Source of the DNA: Candidatus Firestoneibacteriota bacterium
GTDB lineage: Bacteria; Oederibacteriota; D2-FULL-39-29
NCBI GenBank assembly: GCA_903928075.1
Contig: CAIYPD010000052.1
Location: forward strand, 1-64,000
DNA length: 64,000 bases
Direction: 5' to 3'
The notes beneath the pieces were generated by a model that was not told where the DNA came from, did no database searches, and worked only from the letters and a program-made list of their open reading frames with translations. Made by a program: the position numbers and the translations under genes. Below are positions 16,503-23,882 of the stretch, piece by piece (the stretch's first letter is position 1; every line of letters begins with the position of its first letter).

Positions 16503-17303
16503 TTATTTTATTTCATTGAGAGCGGCTTCGCTGAAAAGCAGATCAACCATCTCCTGATTCATTGCCTTTAATCGTTTTGAGAGAGTACGCACAAAACCCA
16601 GAAGTATTTTTATCGCAAGGAGTTGATTATTTTTTATAAGCCCGTTGAACTGCTCTACGGTAATCGTAAAAAGCTCGCAGTCGGTATGCGCAACGGCATT
16701 CGCAGTACGGAGGCCTTCGTCAAAGAGAGCCATTTCGCCGAAGAACTCGCCCTCCCGCACCAGAGCTAAAACTTCTTCATTCGCGGCATCTATATTGGAT
16801 TTTTTGCTTATGCGTACTTTACCCTTGATAACCGCATAAAAAGCATCACCGTCTTCCCCCTCGACAAAAATCGTTTTTCCGTCAGGAAAGCCGTTTTCTT
16901 TACCTACATTTTTCAAAATAAGCGCTTCGGCGTCAGAGAGGACGGAAAATAATTTAATTCTTTTTATGAAACTAATACTGTCGGTCAGGGCATTAATTTT
17001 TCCCGCACCTTCCCGCGGCAAGTTCAGGAATTCCAAACCATAATTAAAGTGATCTTCCAGGTCTTCGGTCCTGAGAATCTTTGCTGTTATGTTTTCAAAA
17101 ACCAGGCCCTCCTGAATCTTAAAGGATATTAACAGATTTCTGCCGAGCGGAATAAAACCCTCTATAGCCACGGTCATGCCGCTCGCGCTAAGGTTGACGG
17201 TGGTACCTTTGATAACCTTACCGGCATCACTGACAATTACCGCTACCGCCAGCTCGAGGCTTACTCTTTTGTATTTTCTGCGTTCAGAAATATCTTCAGA
17301 CAC
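16503..17303 (-). CDS. PilZ-cyclic-nucleotide-binding fusion, copy 2
   Basis: The 266-residue paralogue of the downstream gene has the same two-domain order. Its PilZ motifs are canonical (RKYKR, then NLSASG), so c-di-GMP binding is likely. Its cNMP cassette FFGEMALFDEGLRTANAV also keeps Glu and Arg. The tails of both copies are alike (LLxxVRTLSKRLKAMNQEMVDLLF here, LFIGILTRRLRASDEVMVDMLY there), which supports tandem duplication. The ATG lies 8 bases inside the end of scpB. A protein with both domains could integrate c-di-GMP and cAMP/cGMP-type signals. The diguanylate cyclase at 3.9 kb is a possible source of one ligand. Confidence 0.87.
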   Translation of the reverse strand: MSEDISERRKYKRVSLELAVAVIVSDAGKVIKGTTVNLSASGMTVAIEGFIPLGRNLLISFKIQEGLVFENITAKILRTEDLEDHFNYGLEFLNLPREGAGKINALTDSISFIKRIKLFSVLSDAEALILKNVGKENGFPDGKTIFVEGEDGDAFYAVIKGKVRISKKSNIDAANEEVLALVREGEFFGEMALFDEGLRTANAVAHTDCELFTITVEQFNGLIKNNQLLAIKILLGFVRTLSKRLKAMNQEMVDLLFSEAALNEIK

Positions 17304-17841
17304 CCGTTTCTTCTCCGGTTTTTCCTATAAGCTCTTCGATTTTCGGCATTTCGGTAAGATCCTTTAAACCGAAATACCTGAGAAATTCCTTTGTGGTTCC
17401 GTATAAAAGCGGGCGGCCAATAACATCTTTCCGTCCTTTAATAGCGGCTAAGTCCCTTGCCAGAAGTGTATCCAGCACACCTTCAACACTTACACCCCGG
17501 ATGGCCTCTATCTCAAGCTTAGTTATCGGCTGCCGGTAAGCAATTATCGAAAGCGTTTCCAACGCAGGCTTTGAGAGCCGGTGCGTGAGCTTGCTTTTAT
17601 ACAATAACTTTATCCACTGTGCGAACTGCGGCCGGGTAACTATCTGGAAACCTTCTGCTATTTCTGTTATAGCGTAGGCCCTTCCTGTAGTTTCATATTC
17701 CAGAGCCAGATCAGAAATCTGTTTTCTAATCTCTTCTTCTTTAAGCTCGGTAAGCACGGTCCTGATAGTTTTGACCGGTAACGGCTCATCCGCCACAAAA
17801 AGAAGTGCTTCTATTATAGATTTTGAGTAACTACTTTCCAT
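17296..17841 (-). CDS. scpB: Segregation and condensation protein B
   Basis: The 181-residue ScpB homologue is the kleisin-associated subunit of SMC-ScpA condensin in chromosome organisation. It consists of tandem winged-helix domains: SIIEALLFVADEPLP at the start and the family signature ALETLSIIAYRQPITKLEIE (about 112-131), followed by IRGV, GRPLLYGTT and FLRYFGL. The length is normal for the family. No scpA is next to it in this window. It is the first gene of a run with PilZ proteins, pheA, aroQ and polymer genes, behind a good promoter at 17892-17919. Confidence 0.95.
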   Translation of the reverse strand: MESSYSKSIIEALLFVADEPLPVKTIRTVLTELKEEEIRKQISDLALEYETTGRAYAITEIAEGFQIVTRPQFAQWIKLLYKSKLTHRLSKPALETLSIIAYRQPITKLEIEAIRGVSVEGVLDTLLARDLAAIKGRKDVIGRPLLYGTTKEFLRYFGLKDLTEMPKIEELIGKTGEETGV

Positions 17842-17891
17842 ATATTATCCCTTTCCAGTAAGCAACACTTTCAACCTTTCTACAATGCATT

Positions 17892-17919
17892 ATTATAGCA
17901 GATAAAATAAATAAAACAA
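17892..17919 (-). promoter_or_regulatory. Promoter of the scpB-pheA-polysaccharide operon
   Basis: On the - strand TTGTTT (17914-17919), a 16-base spacer and a perfect TATAAT (17892-17897) preceded by TGC, an extended -10, stand about 50 bases before the scpB ATG. The surrounding spacer (17842-17990) holds nothing else that is recognisable. Confidence 0.6.
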
Positions 17920-17990
17920 TAAATAATGAATGTAGTATGATAATTCTCAAAAAAACAAAGAGGAATTAGTCTTTTATTAGCTGTCAGTTA

Positions 17991-19643
17991 TCATTTCTTA
18001 GCAATTATAGTAGGCAATATCAATCTCGAGGGATAACTCTTGGAATGGTGTATAACCGTCCGGGCTATTTTGGGCTTTATTTCCCTGTATATTTCGCCGC
18101 CGGTGTTTAGATTCCTGGCAAAGCGCGGGAAACAACTGCTTGTGAGCTCAAGCCTGATTTTATGCCCCGGAAGAAATACATTTGCGGTCACATCCATTTC
18201 AATCTCTATTTTGTAAACTTTATCTTTTTCCAGCATAACCTCGCGTTCAAAACCCTCCCTGAAACGCGCGCGCGCAATACCGTCACAAAGATTTATAGAT
18301 TTTCCGTCGGGAGAAACATCACATAACCTGGCTATAAAATCGGTATCCAAAACATCCGTTGAGATAAACAACTCCATTTTCACAAAACCGGTAACTTCAA
18401 GCGGCTTTCTGAGTTCTTCAGTGGTATAGATAAGCATATCGTTTCTTCTTTCCATAGAACTTTGATCAAAAGCGCCTGCGGGACAGGCCGGAATCAGAGA
18501 ACTGCCGCCGATACTCGTGACCGGATCCAGGGGGTCATAAACATAGCTGTCTTCCCCTCGGCCCGGGGCCGGTTCGTTTGAAAGAAAACCGTCACCGTAT
18601 AAACTATTGGCTGCTTTTTTACAGCCCGGATAATAAGAGATATTTTTTGTCTTTTTTAACGGCCAGCTCTCCTCCTCCCGCCATTCATTTATTCCCATTA
18701 CAAATATTCTTACAGGTTTTTCCGTATCCATGCCGTTTTTTTGATCTTTTAAATACCGATCCAACCATTTCTTTTTAGACACCTCTATATCAATCACTGA
18801 GGCCCCGCCGTAATCCATCTGCCCGCCGACCCGGCCGGCAGACAAACCGTGGGTCCATGGCCCGACAAGTAATTTGGCCTTTTTGCCGGCCTTCACCAGT
18901 TTGCAAAATACTTCTATAAGGGCCGCGGAATATTTATCATACCAGCCCCCGAGCAGGAAAACCGGCGCGTTTATGTTATTATAATAACCGTCCAGAGATC
19001 TTCTTTTCCAGTAACTGTCATAGACCGGATGTTTCAGCATTTCCTTAAAAATGGGGCTATCAAAACCAGCAGCCGCATCAAGGTTGCTCAGGGGAAGGGT
19101 TTTATAAAATTCATTCCAGTTAAGTAGCGGCAGAGGTTTATCGGTCCGGCCGGTATTACAAATCTGCCAGGCAATGCTCCCAAGCTGAGGCACTCCGCTT
19201 TTAAGAGAACCGCATTTAAACATATCCCCGCCCATAACCGAGGGGGTTATTGCCAGGAGATGTTTGGGCCCGAGTTTTGCAGCCGCAAGCTGGGTCAGCC
19301 CGCAGTAGGAGGCCCCGCTCATTCCGACTTTGCCGTTACACCAGGACTGTGTGGCAAGCCACTCTACGGTATCATACCCGTCTTCTTCTTCATCATAAGC
19401 TGAAAACTCGCCTTCAGAATCATATTTACCCCTTACATCCTGGGTGACATAGGCATAGCCGGCGTCAAGGTATAGTTTTAGAAGCCTTTCATTTTCAGGA
19501 GTTCCGGAAACATTATTATTATAAGGATTCCTGACCAGCACTGCGGGGAAGGGTCCCCATTTTTCCGGCAATCGGATATCTAAAGAAAGTTTGACGCCGT
19601 CCCGCATTTTCGCCATTACATTGATTTTCTGTAAATAGCTCAT
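17991..19643 (-). CDS. CocE/NonD-type alpha/beta hydrolase (peptidase S15 family)
   Basis: The 550-residue serine hydrolase of the X-Pro dipeptidyl-peptidase/cocaine-esterase superfamily has an N-terminal alpha/beta domain (MRDGVKLSLDIRLPEKWGPFPAVLVRNPYNN; VTQDVRGKYDSEGEF). The nucleophile elbow is GASYCG (Ser112) and the catalytic His is in GPWTHG (about 300). A C-terminal jelly-roll begins near 330 (DPLDPVTSIGG is typical) and ends with TGGEIY. No signal peptide is visible, so it should act in the cytoplasm. Substrates of the family include esters, acyl groups on antibiotics and Xaa-Pro peptides; none can be chosen here. GGGGGA precedes the ATG. It does not overlap its neighbours. Confidence 0.88.
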   Translation of the reverse strand: MSYLQKINVMAKMRDGVKLSLDIRLPEKWGPFPAVLVRNPYNNNVSGTPENERLLKLYLDAGYAYVTQDVRGKYDSEGEFSAYDEEEDGYDTVEWLATQSWCNGKVGMSGASYCGLTQLAAAKLGPKHLLAITPSVMGGDMFKCGSLKSGVPQLGSIAWQICNTGRTDKPLPLLNWNEFYKTLPLSNLDAAAGFDSPIFKEMLKHPVYDSYWKRRSLDGYYNNINAPVFLLGGWYDKYSAALIEVFCKLVKAGKKAKLLVGPWTHGLSAGRVGGQMDYGGASVIDIEVSKKKWLDRYLKDQKNGMDTEKPVRIFVMGINEWREEESWPLKKTKNISYYPGCKKAANSLYGDGFLSNEPAPGRGEDSYVYDPLDPVTSIGGSSLIPACPAGAFDQSSMERRNDMLIYTTEELRKPLEVTGFVKMELFISTDVLDTDFIARLCDVSPDGKSINLCDGIARARFREGFEREVMLEKDKVYKIEIEMDVTANVFLPGHKIRLELTSSCFPRFARNLNTGGEIYREIKPKIARTVIHHSKSYPSRLILPTIIAKK

Positions 19644-19704
19644 ATTAATATCCCCCGGAATACTTTACTTTATTTGCTCCGGCTCCGAAGATTTTCTTTG
19701 CTTT

Positions 19705-20814
19705 TTATTTTATTGTTTTCGGTTTAACTAAATCGATCGTATCCAGCACTTCATCTTTCTCATTATAGACTATCATATGAAAGCTTTTCGGCGTGACATC
19801 CATTATCGCATAATTATGTTCTTCCGCGGATTTCTTCACAAAGGGTTTATCATTCTTAGGGGTATACAGCGGAGCGCCGGCTGAACCTATTACCATATGA
19901 TGTATTCCTTTCACAATATTATGCTGGTAGAAATGGTCATGCCCGGAGATGGTCATATCAACTTTGTTGGGCTCAAAGAGCTGCCGGGATATACTTATTA
20001 ATTTTAAGTTTTCTTTGCGTGTTCCGTCAACATACGGCGGAATATGAGTTATAACCAACTTCCACACCTTCTTACTTTTCTCCAGATCTGATTTTACAAA
20101 TCTATACTGGGCACTTTCGGGAGTGTAGGCTATTTCGGTATTCATAACCAGGACATGCATGTCGCCGTAATCGAGAGAGTAGTATTTTTGTTCTCCCGAG
20201 GCTGAGTCCGGAGATTGGGTAAATGCCTCAGTATTTTTTCCGGCAGTTTCATGGTTCCCCACGGTATTAAAAAAAGGTACTTCTGCTATTAGCGCCAGTT
20301 CATTCTTCAGAAAGAACTCGCTTTTAAAAGAAAGATAGGTGCTATCTTCACATAGATCCCCGCCGTAAAGCGAGAAAAGTGGCTTCGCTTTTTTTATGTT
20401 AGCGGCAATGGCTTCGTGAATGTCCGTTCCGGTCCTGCAGTCGGCCATCCAGGCAAACCGGAAATTTGTGCCCTCTTCGACGGCTGTATTAAAAGTAAAA
20501 TCAGGCGAAGCGGCTCCGGACTGCAAAGCCCGGTAATGGTAAAGGGTTCCCGCTTTAAGGCCTGTTAACTTTATCTTATGTATGTAGGTCGGTTTTTCTA
20601 GGAGGGTCGAGGAAACACTCTCAGCAGTAAGTGATTTCCCAAATTTACCGTCCACTCCGTACTCGACGGTAACCGGATCACGAGTATCAGCTTCCACCAG
20701 AACATATATACTGTCTTTTTTCACGGCCTGCAGATAAGGCGTCATTAGCATCGCAGAATAAGCAAAAGAACCTAAACACATAATGAGTAAGGCAGTTAAA
20801 ATTGTTTTTTTCAT
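19705..20814 (-). CDS. Exported purple-acid-phosphatase-like metallophosphoesterase, copy 1
   Basis: The 369-residue protein has a signal peptide (cleavage near AYSA, residue 20), an N-terminal fibronectin-III-like domain (21-112, with LTGLKAGTLYHYRA), and a calcineurin-like phosphoesterase domain (117-345). Metal motifs are GGDLC (151-155), GNHE (186-189), ITHIPPY (255-261) and GHDHFYQ (291-297). The first motif reads MADCRTG (123-129), so the usual third residue (His or Gly after Asp-x) is Arg. It probably removes phosphate from an extracytoplasmic substrate. It sits 72 bases from its paralogue on the same strand, and GGAGAG precedes the ATG. Confidence 0.87.
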   Translation of the reverse strand: MKKTILTALLIMCLGSFAYSAMLMTPYLQAVKKDSIYVLVEADTRDPVTVEYGVDGKFGKSLTAESVSSTLLEKPTYIHKIKLTGLKAGTLYHYRALQSGAASPDFTFNTAVEEGTNFRFAWMADCRTGTDIHEAIAANIKKAKPLFSLYGGDLCEDSTYLSFKSEFFLKNELALIAEVPFFNTVGNHETAGKNTEAFTQSPDSASGEQKYYSLDYGDMHVLVMNTEIAYTPESAQYRFVKSDLEKSKKVWKLVITHIPPYVDGTRKENLKLISISRQLFEPNKVDMTISGHDHFYQHNIVKGIHHMVIGSAGAPLYTPKNDKPFVKKSAEEHNYAIMDVTPKSFHMIVYNEKDEVLDTIDLVKPKTIK

Positions 20815-20886
20815 ATTCTCTCCGTATTGTAAGCATACAAGCTAGCAAGACTACAAGCAATAAACTCGTTTATCATCTATCATATA

Positions 20887-22011
20887 TTATTTGTTGTTTA
20901 TTTTATTCGGTTTGACTAAATCCAGCGTATCCAGGACTTTTTCTTTTTCATTATATACGACCATATGTAGACTTTTAGGCGTAACATCCACTATCGCATA
21001 ATTGTACTCTTTAACAGATTTTATTACATAAGGTTTATCATTTTTTGGCGTGGCCAGGGGAGCGCCGGCTGAACCGATTATCATATGGTGTATGCCGTTC
21101 ACGAAATTATGCTGATATAAATGCGAATGACCGGAGATAACCATATCGACTTTATTCGGCTCAAACAAATCTGAGGTCATTTTTTTTAATTTTTTATCCT
21201 CCTCATAATTCCCGTCAATATAAGCCGGAACATGAGTTATAACTATTTTCCATTTTTTTTTGCAGGCTTCAAGGTCGGCTTTTGCGAATTTATACTGGGC
21301 ATTTTCGGCAGCAACGGATAATTCCGTGTTTAAAGCAAGCACATGAATATCCCCGTAATCAAAGGAATAGTATTTTTGCAGGCCGGAAGCTGATTCCGGG
21401 GCTTCCGTAAAAGAGTAGGTGTTTCTGCCGTTTCCTTCATGATTGCCGACAGTATTAAAAAAAGGCACCTCCGCTATCAAGGCAAGTTCATTTTTAAGAA
21501 AAAACTCATTTTTAAAAAAATCATAACTGCCGTTCTGGCAAAGATCCCCGCCATAAAGCGAAAACCGTGGCTTTGCTTTCTTAATATTTGCGGCAATGAT
21601 ATCGTGAATCTCTGTACCGGTCCTGCAGTCAGCCATCCAGGCAAACCGGAAATTAACGCCTTCTTCCACGGCTGTATTAAAGGTATAGTCCTGTGATGCC
21701 TCTTTTGCCTGCAACGCCCTATAATGATACAGTTTTCCAGGCTTTAATCCTTTCAACTTAACCTTGTGGACATAAGTGACTTTTTCCGCCAGGGTTGTAG
21801 AAATACTCGCTGCTGTCTGCAAGCTGCCATATTTATTGTCCGGGCCGTACTCAACTGTTGCTACTTCCGGGCTGTCGCATTCAACAAGAATATAAATACT
21901 GTCTTTTTGAACAGCCTGAAGGTAGGGGCTCATGAGCATAGAGGAAAGCGCATTCGACGAGAAAAGCAGAATTAAAAGTAATATCAAGGTATTAGAAATA
22001 CTTTGTTTCAT
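20887..22011 (-). CDS. Exported purple-acid-phosphatase-like metallophosphoesterase, copy 2
   Basis: The 374-residue tandem paralogue has the same plan: signal peptide, fibronectin-III-like domain, calcineurin-like domain. Motifs match copy 1: ADCRTG, GGDLC, GNHEGNG, VITHVPAYIDG and GHSHLYQ. The same unusual Arg is in motif 1, so that change predates the duplication. Protein similarity to copy 1 runs through the full length, including LKGLKPGKLYHYRALQ and MIIGSAGAPLATPKNDKP. It is transcribed first, 29 bases downstream of the phosphodiesterase stop (22041), so all three phosphatase-like genes may share a transcript. AAGGAAG precedes the ATG. Confidence 0.87.
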   Translation of the reverse strand: MKQSISNTLILLLILLFSSNALSSMLMSPYLQAVQKDSIYILVECDSPEVATVEYGPDNKYGSLQTAASISTTLAEKVTYVHKVKLKGLKPGKLYHYRALQAKEASQDYTFNTAVEEGVNFRFAWMADCRTGTEIHDIIAANIKKAKPRFSLYGGDLCQNGSYDFFKNEFFLKNELALIAEVPFFNTVGNHEGNGRNTYSFTEAPESASGLQKYYSFDYGDIHVLALNTELSVAAENAQYKFAKADLEACKKKWKIVITHVPAYIDGNYEEDKKLKKMTSDLFEPNKVDMVISGHSHLYQHNFVNGIHHMIIGSAGAPLATPKNDKPYVIKSVKEYNYAIVDVTPKSLHMVVYNEKEKVLDTLDLVKPNKINNK

Positions 22012-22040
22012 AGACTTCCTTGCCGGGTGTTTTAATCCGG

Positions 22041-22967
22041 CTAATTTAGCGGCTTGCCGGCCAGAGGCGGGTCTAATTTATCAAGCGCAATGTTAAACTG
22101 CTTAAGTATGGTGGGTGTTATATCGGCCTGGGTCCCGCTATTTTTAACTGTTTTGTCATTTGTAGCCAGAAAAATATCAGGCGCATCCGGATGATTATTC
22201 GTCCCTTCATTAAATCCGTGATCAGCAGTAACATAAATAAGGGTCTTGCCGTAAATATTTAACACTTTAAGCTTTGAGATTATTTTTCCGACCAGAAGAT
22301 CGCAGTTAACAAGGGCCCCGGTATAATCCGCAGAACCTTCCCCGAAGGAATGTCCGGAGGTATCCGGATCGGCAAAATGAAAAAACATAAAAAACCTTTT
22401 ATCTTTATAGTTTTCAATGTATTCAAGGCCCTTGCCGGTCACAGTTTCGGCGTCATTTACAGAGCCCCCAAACCAGGAATCCAGCTGTTTTTTTGCGTTA
22501 AAGTAAGGTTCACCTTTTTGAAGATACTTCGGCAGCTTTTTATCCTGAAGTGCCTCCGGGCCCAGCGCCCCGAGATATTTCGATTTCCCCATCAGAGCCA
22601 CGGCGACAATGTTTTCTTTTCCCAGACCCTTTTTAAGTCTTTCAAATATAGTGTACCCTTCCGGAATGGGCTCGTACCTTTCATTATTGGTAATTTTATT
22701 TACCTTACTGGTAAGTCCCGTCAACATTTGCGCATGCCCGGCGCTGGTAACCGTGCCATGCCCCGTAACCTGAATAGAAACAAAAGCGCCTTCTTCTTTC
22801 AGGGTTTGCAGGGCCGGTAATTTTTTTTCAGCCATAAGCGCTTCGACACGCTTCCTTCCGGCACCGTCCCAGGAAACGAGAATTGCATTATAGGTCTCAG
22901 CCGATACAAAAACTACAAGAAGTAGAAATAGAAGCAGCGACTTTACAAAATCATAACGCAGTTTCAC
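22041..22967 (-). CDS. Exported alkaline-phosphatase-superfamily phosphodiesterase
   Basis: The 308-residue protein belongs to the type I phosphodiesterase/nucleotide pyrophosphatase and sulfatase-like superfamily. After a signal peptide it has the metal Asp in ILVSWDGAGR and the Thr nucleophile region GHGTVTSAGHAQMLTG. FHFADPDTSGHSFG follows, with metal Asp and His, then YVTADHGFNEGTNNH. The start is placed at GTG 22967 because AAGGAAACTT sits just upstream; an upstream ATG at 23030 lacks this. It closes the propeller/phosphotransferase/EMC3-like set (93-base gap) and lies just upstream of the metallophosphatase pair. The substrate is unknown. Confidence 0.87.
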   Translation of the reverse strand: MKLRYDFVKSLLLFLLLVVFVSAETYNAILVSWDGAGRKRVEALMAEKKLPALQTLKEEGAFVSIQVTGHGTVTSAGHAQMLTGLTSKVNKITNNERYEPIPEGYTIFERLKKGLGKENIVAVALMGKSKYLGALGPEALQDKKLPKYLQKGEPYFNAKKQLDSWFGGSVNDAETVTGKGLEYIENYKDKRFFMFFHFADPDTSGHSFGEGSADYTGALVNCDLLVGKIISKLKVLNIYGKTLIYVTADHGFNEGTNNHPDAPDIFLATNDKTVKNSGTQADITPTILKQFNIALDKLDPPLAGKPLN

Positions 22968-23060
22968 AATAAGTTTCCTTTTAGAGAAGATGACAAGAAC
23001 ACAAGACTGAAGCAAGAAAATTAATTTCACATATTTTTTGATATCTTTTATTCTTCTTTT

Positions 23061-23882
23061 CTAATAAATCTTCAATACTTTCTTCATTAGAAGGGAAAAG
23101 GGTATTACCAGAATCATATAACCTACGATCCAGGCCTGCATAACCCATATTCCCGGAACAAAGCCGAATAATTTATATTCTTTTGAAACACTCTCAATTA
23201 CATCAATTCCGCCGTCAGAATAAAACATTACAGGCTCGGCGTACTTTAATCCGTCGACGATAAGTTCTTTGTTGAAAGTTTTACCGTTAAAACGGAGGAC
23301 CAGAGAATAAGGCTTGCTTGTTTTTTCACAGAGCAACTTCCACTCCGCAACCCCGTTAATTACCGCCCCTGTGGTTTTATCTACATCTTCTTTCACCTTT
23401 TCTATCCAGCCATTCTCAGGTTTTACTCCGTTTTGAGGAAGCATATGAACATAAGAACCGATACTTGAAACAGGAAAGTAGGCCTTGACAGCTACAGGTT
23501 TTGACGGGTCTGATGGTAGATAGGCAATACGGGTAAAACACCAGATTGCCACAAGCGAAATAGGAATAAGCGAAGCCAGCAGGGGCTTTCCTTCCGCTTG
23601 AAAGATCTTCATTTCAACCTGCTGTTTGGTCGAACGGTATCTAGCCAGGGCTTCTTTATCTTTTTTCTTTTTGGCTTCCTTGATAAGCGCCGCAAGGCGA
23701 ATCTTGTCCTCATCGCTGCGTTTTAAGTGTTCCTGGTTTGTAGAAAATAACCTGACCAGCGTAAGGATAAGCGCAGTACCGGTGCCTACAATAAACAGTG
23801 TTAAATCTCTCGGCAGATAGAGTAACCAGCCAAAAAGAAAATCAGTAATAGACATACAGATTATCGTAAGGGTGTTAAGCAT
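23061..23882 (-). CDS. EMC3/DUF106-like (Oxa1-superfamily) membrane protein
   Basis: The 273-residue protein has an Oxa1/EMC3-like layout: a membrane helix pair near the N-terminus (about residues 3-45, LLYLPRDLTLFIVGTGTAL), a charged cytoplasmic helical hairpin (about 48-100, KKKKDKEALARYRSTKQQ), a second membrane helix (LLASLIPISLVAIWCF), a long extracytoplasmic part of about 110 residues, and a C-terminal membrane helix (about 250-265). DUF106/EMC3/TMCO1 proteins insert membrane proteins in archaea and eukaryotes. The inserted outer domain is unusual. The assignment is by topology and residue pattern, not a search. The ATG at 23882 has AGGAGG and overlaps the upstream stop by 8 bases. Confidence 0.6.
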   Translation of the reverse strand: MLNTLTIICMSITDFLFGWLLYLPRDLTLFIVGTGTALILTLVRLFSTNQEHLKRSDEDKIRLAALIKEAKKKKDKEALARYRSTKQQVEMKIFQAEGKPLLASLIPISLVAIWCFTRIAYLPSDPSKPVAVKAYFPVSSIGSYVHMLPQNGVKPENGWIEKVKEDVDKTTGAVINGVAEWKLLCEKTSKPYSLVLRFNGKTFNKELIVDGLKYAEPVMFYSDGGIDVIESVSKEYKLFGFVPGIWVMQAWIVGYMILVIPFSLLMKKVLKIY

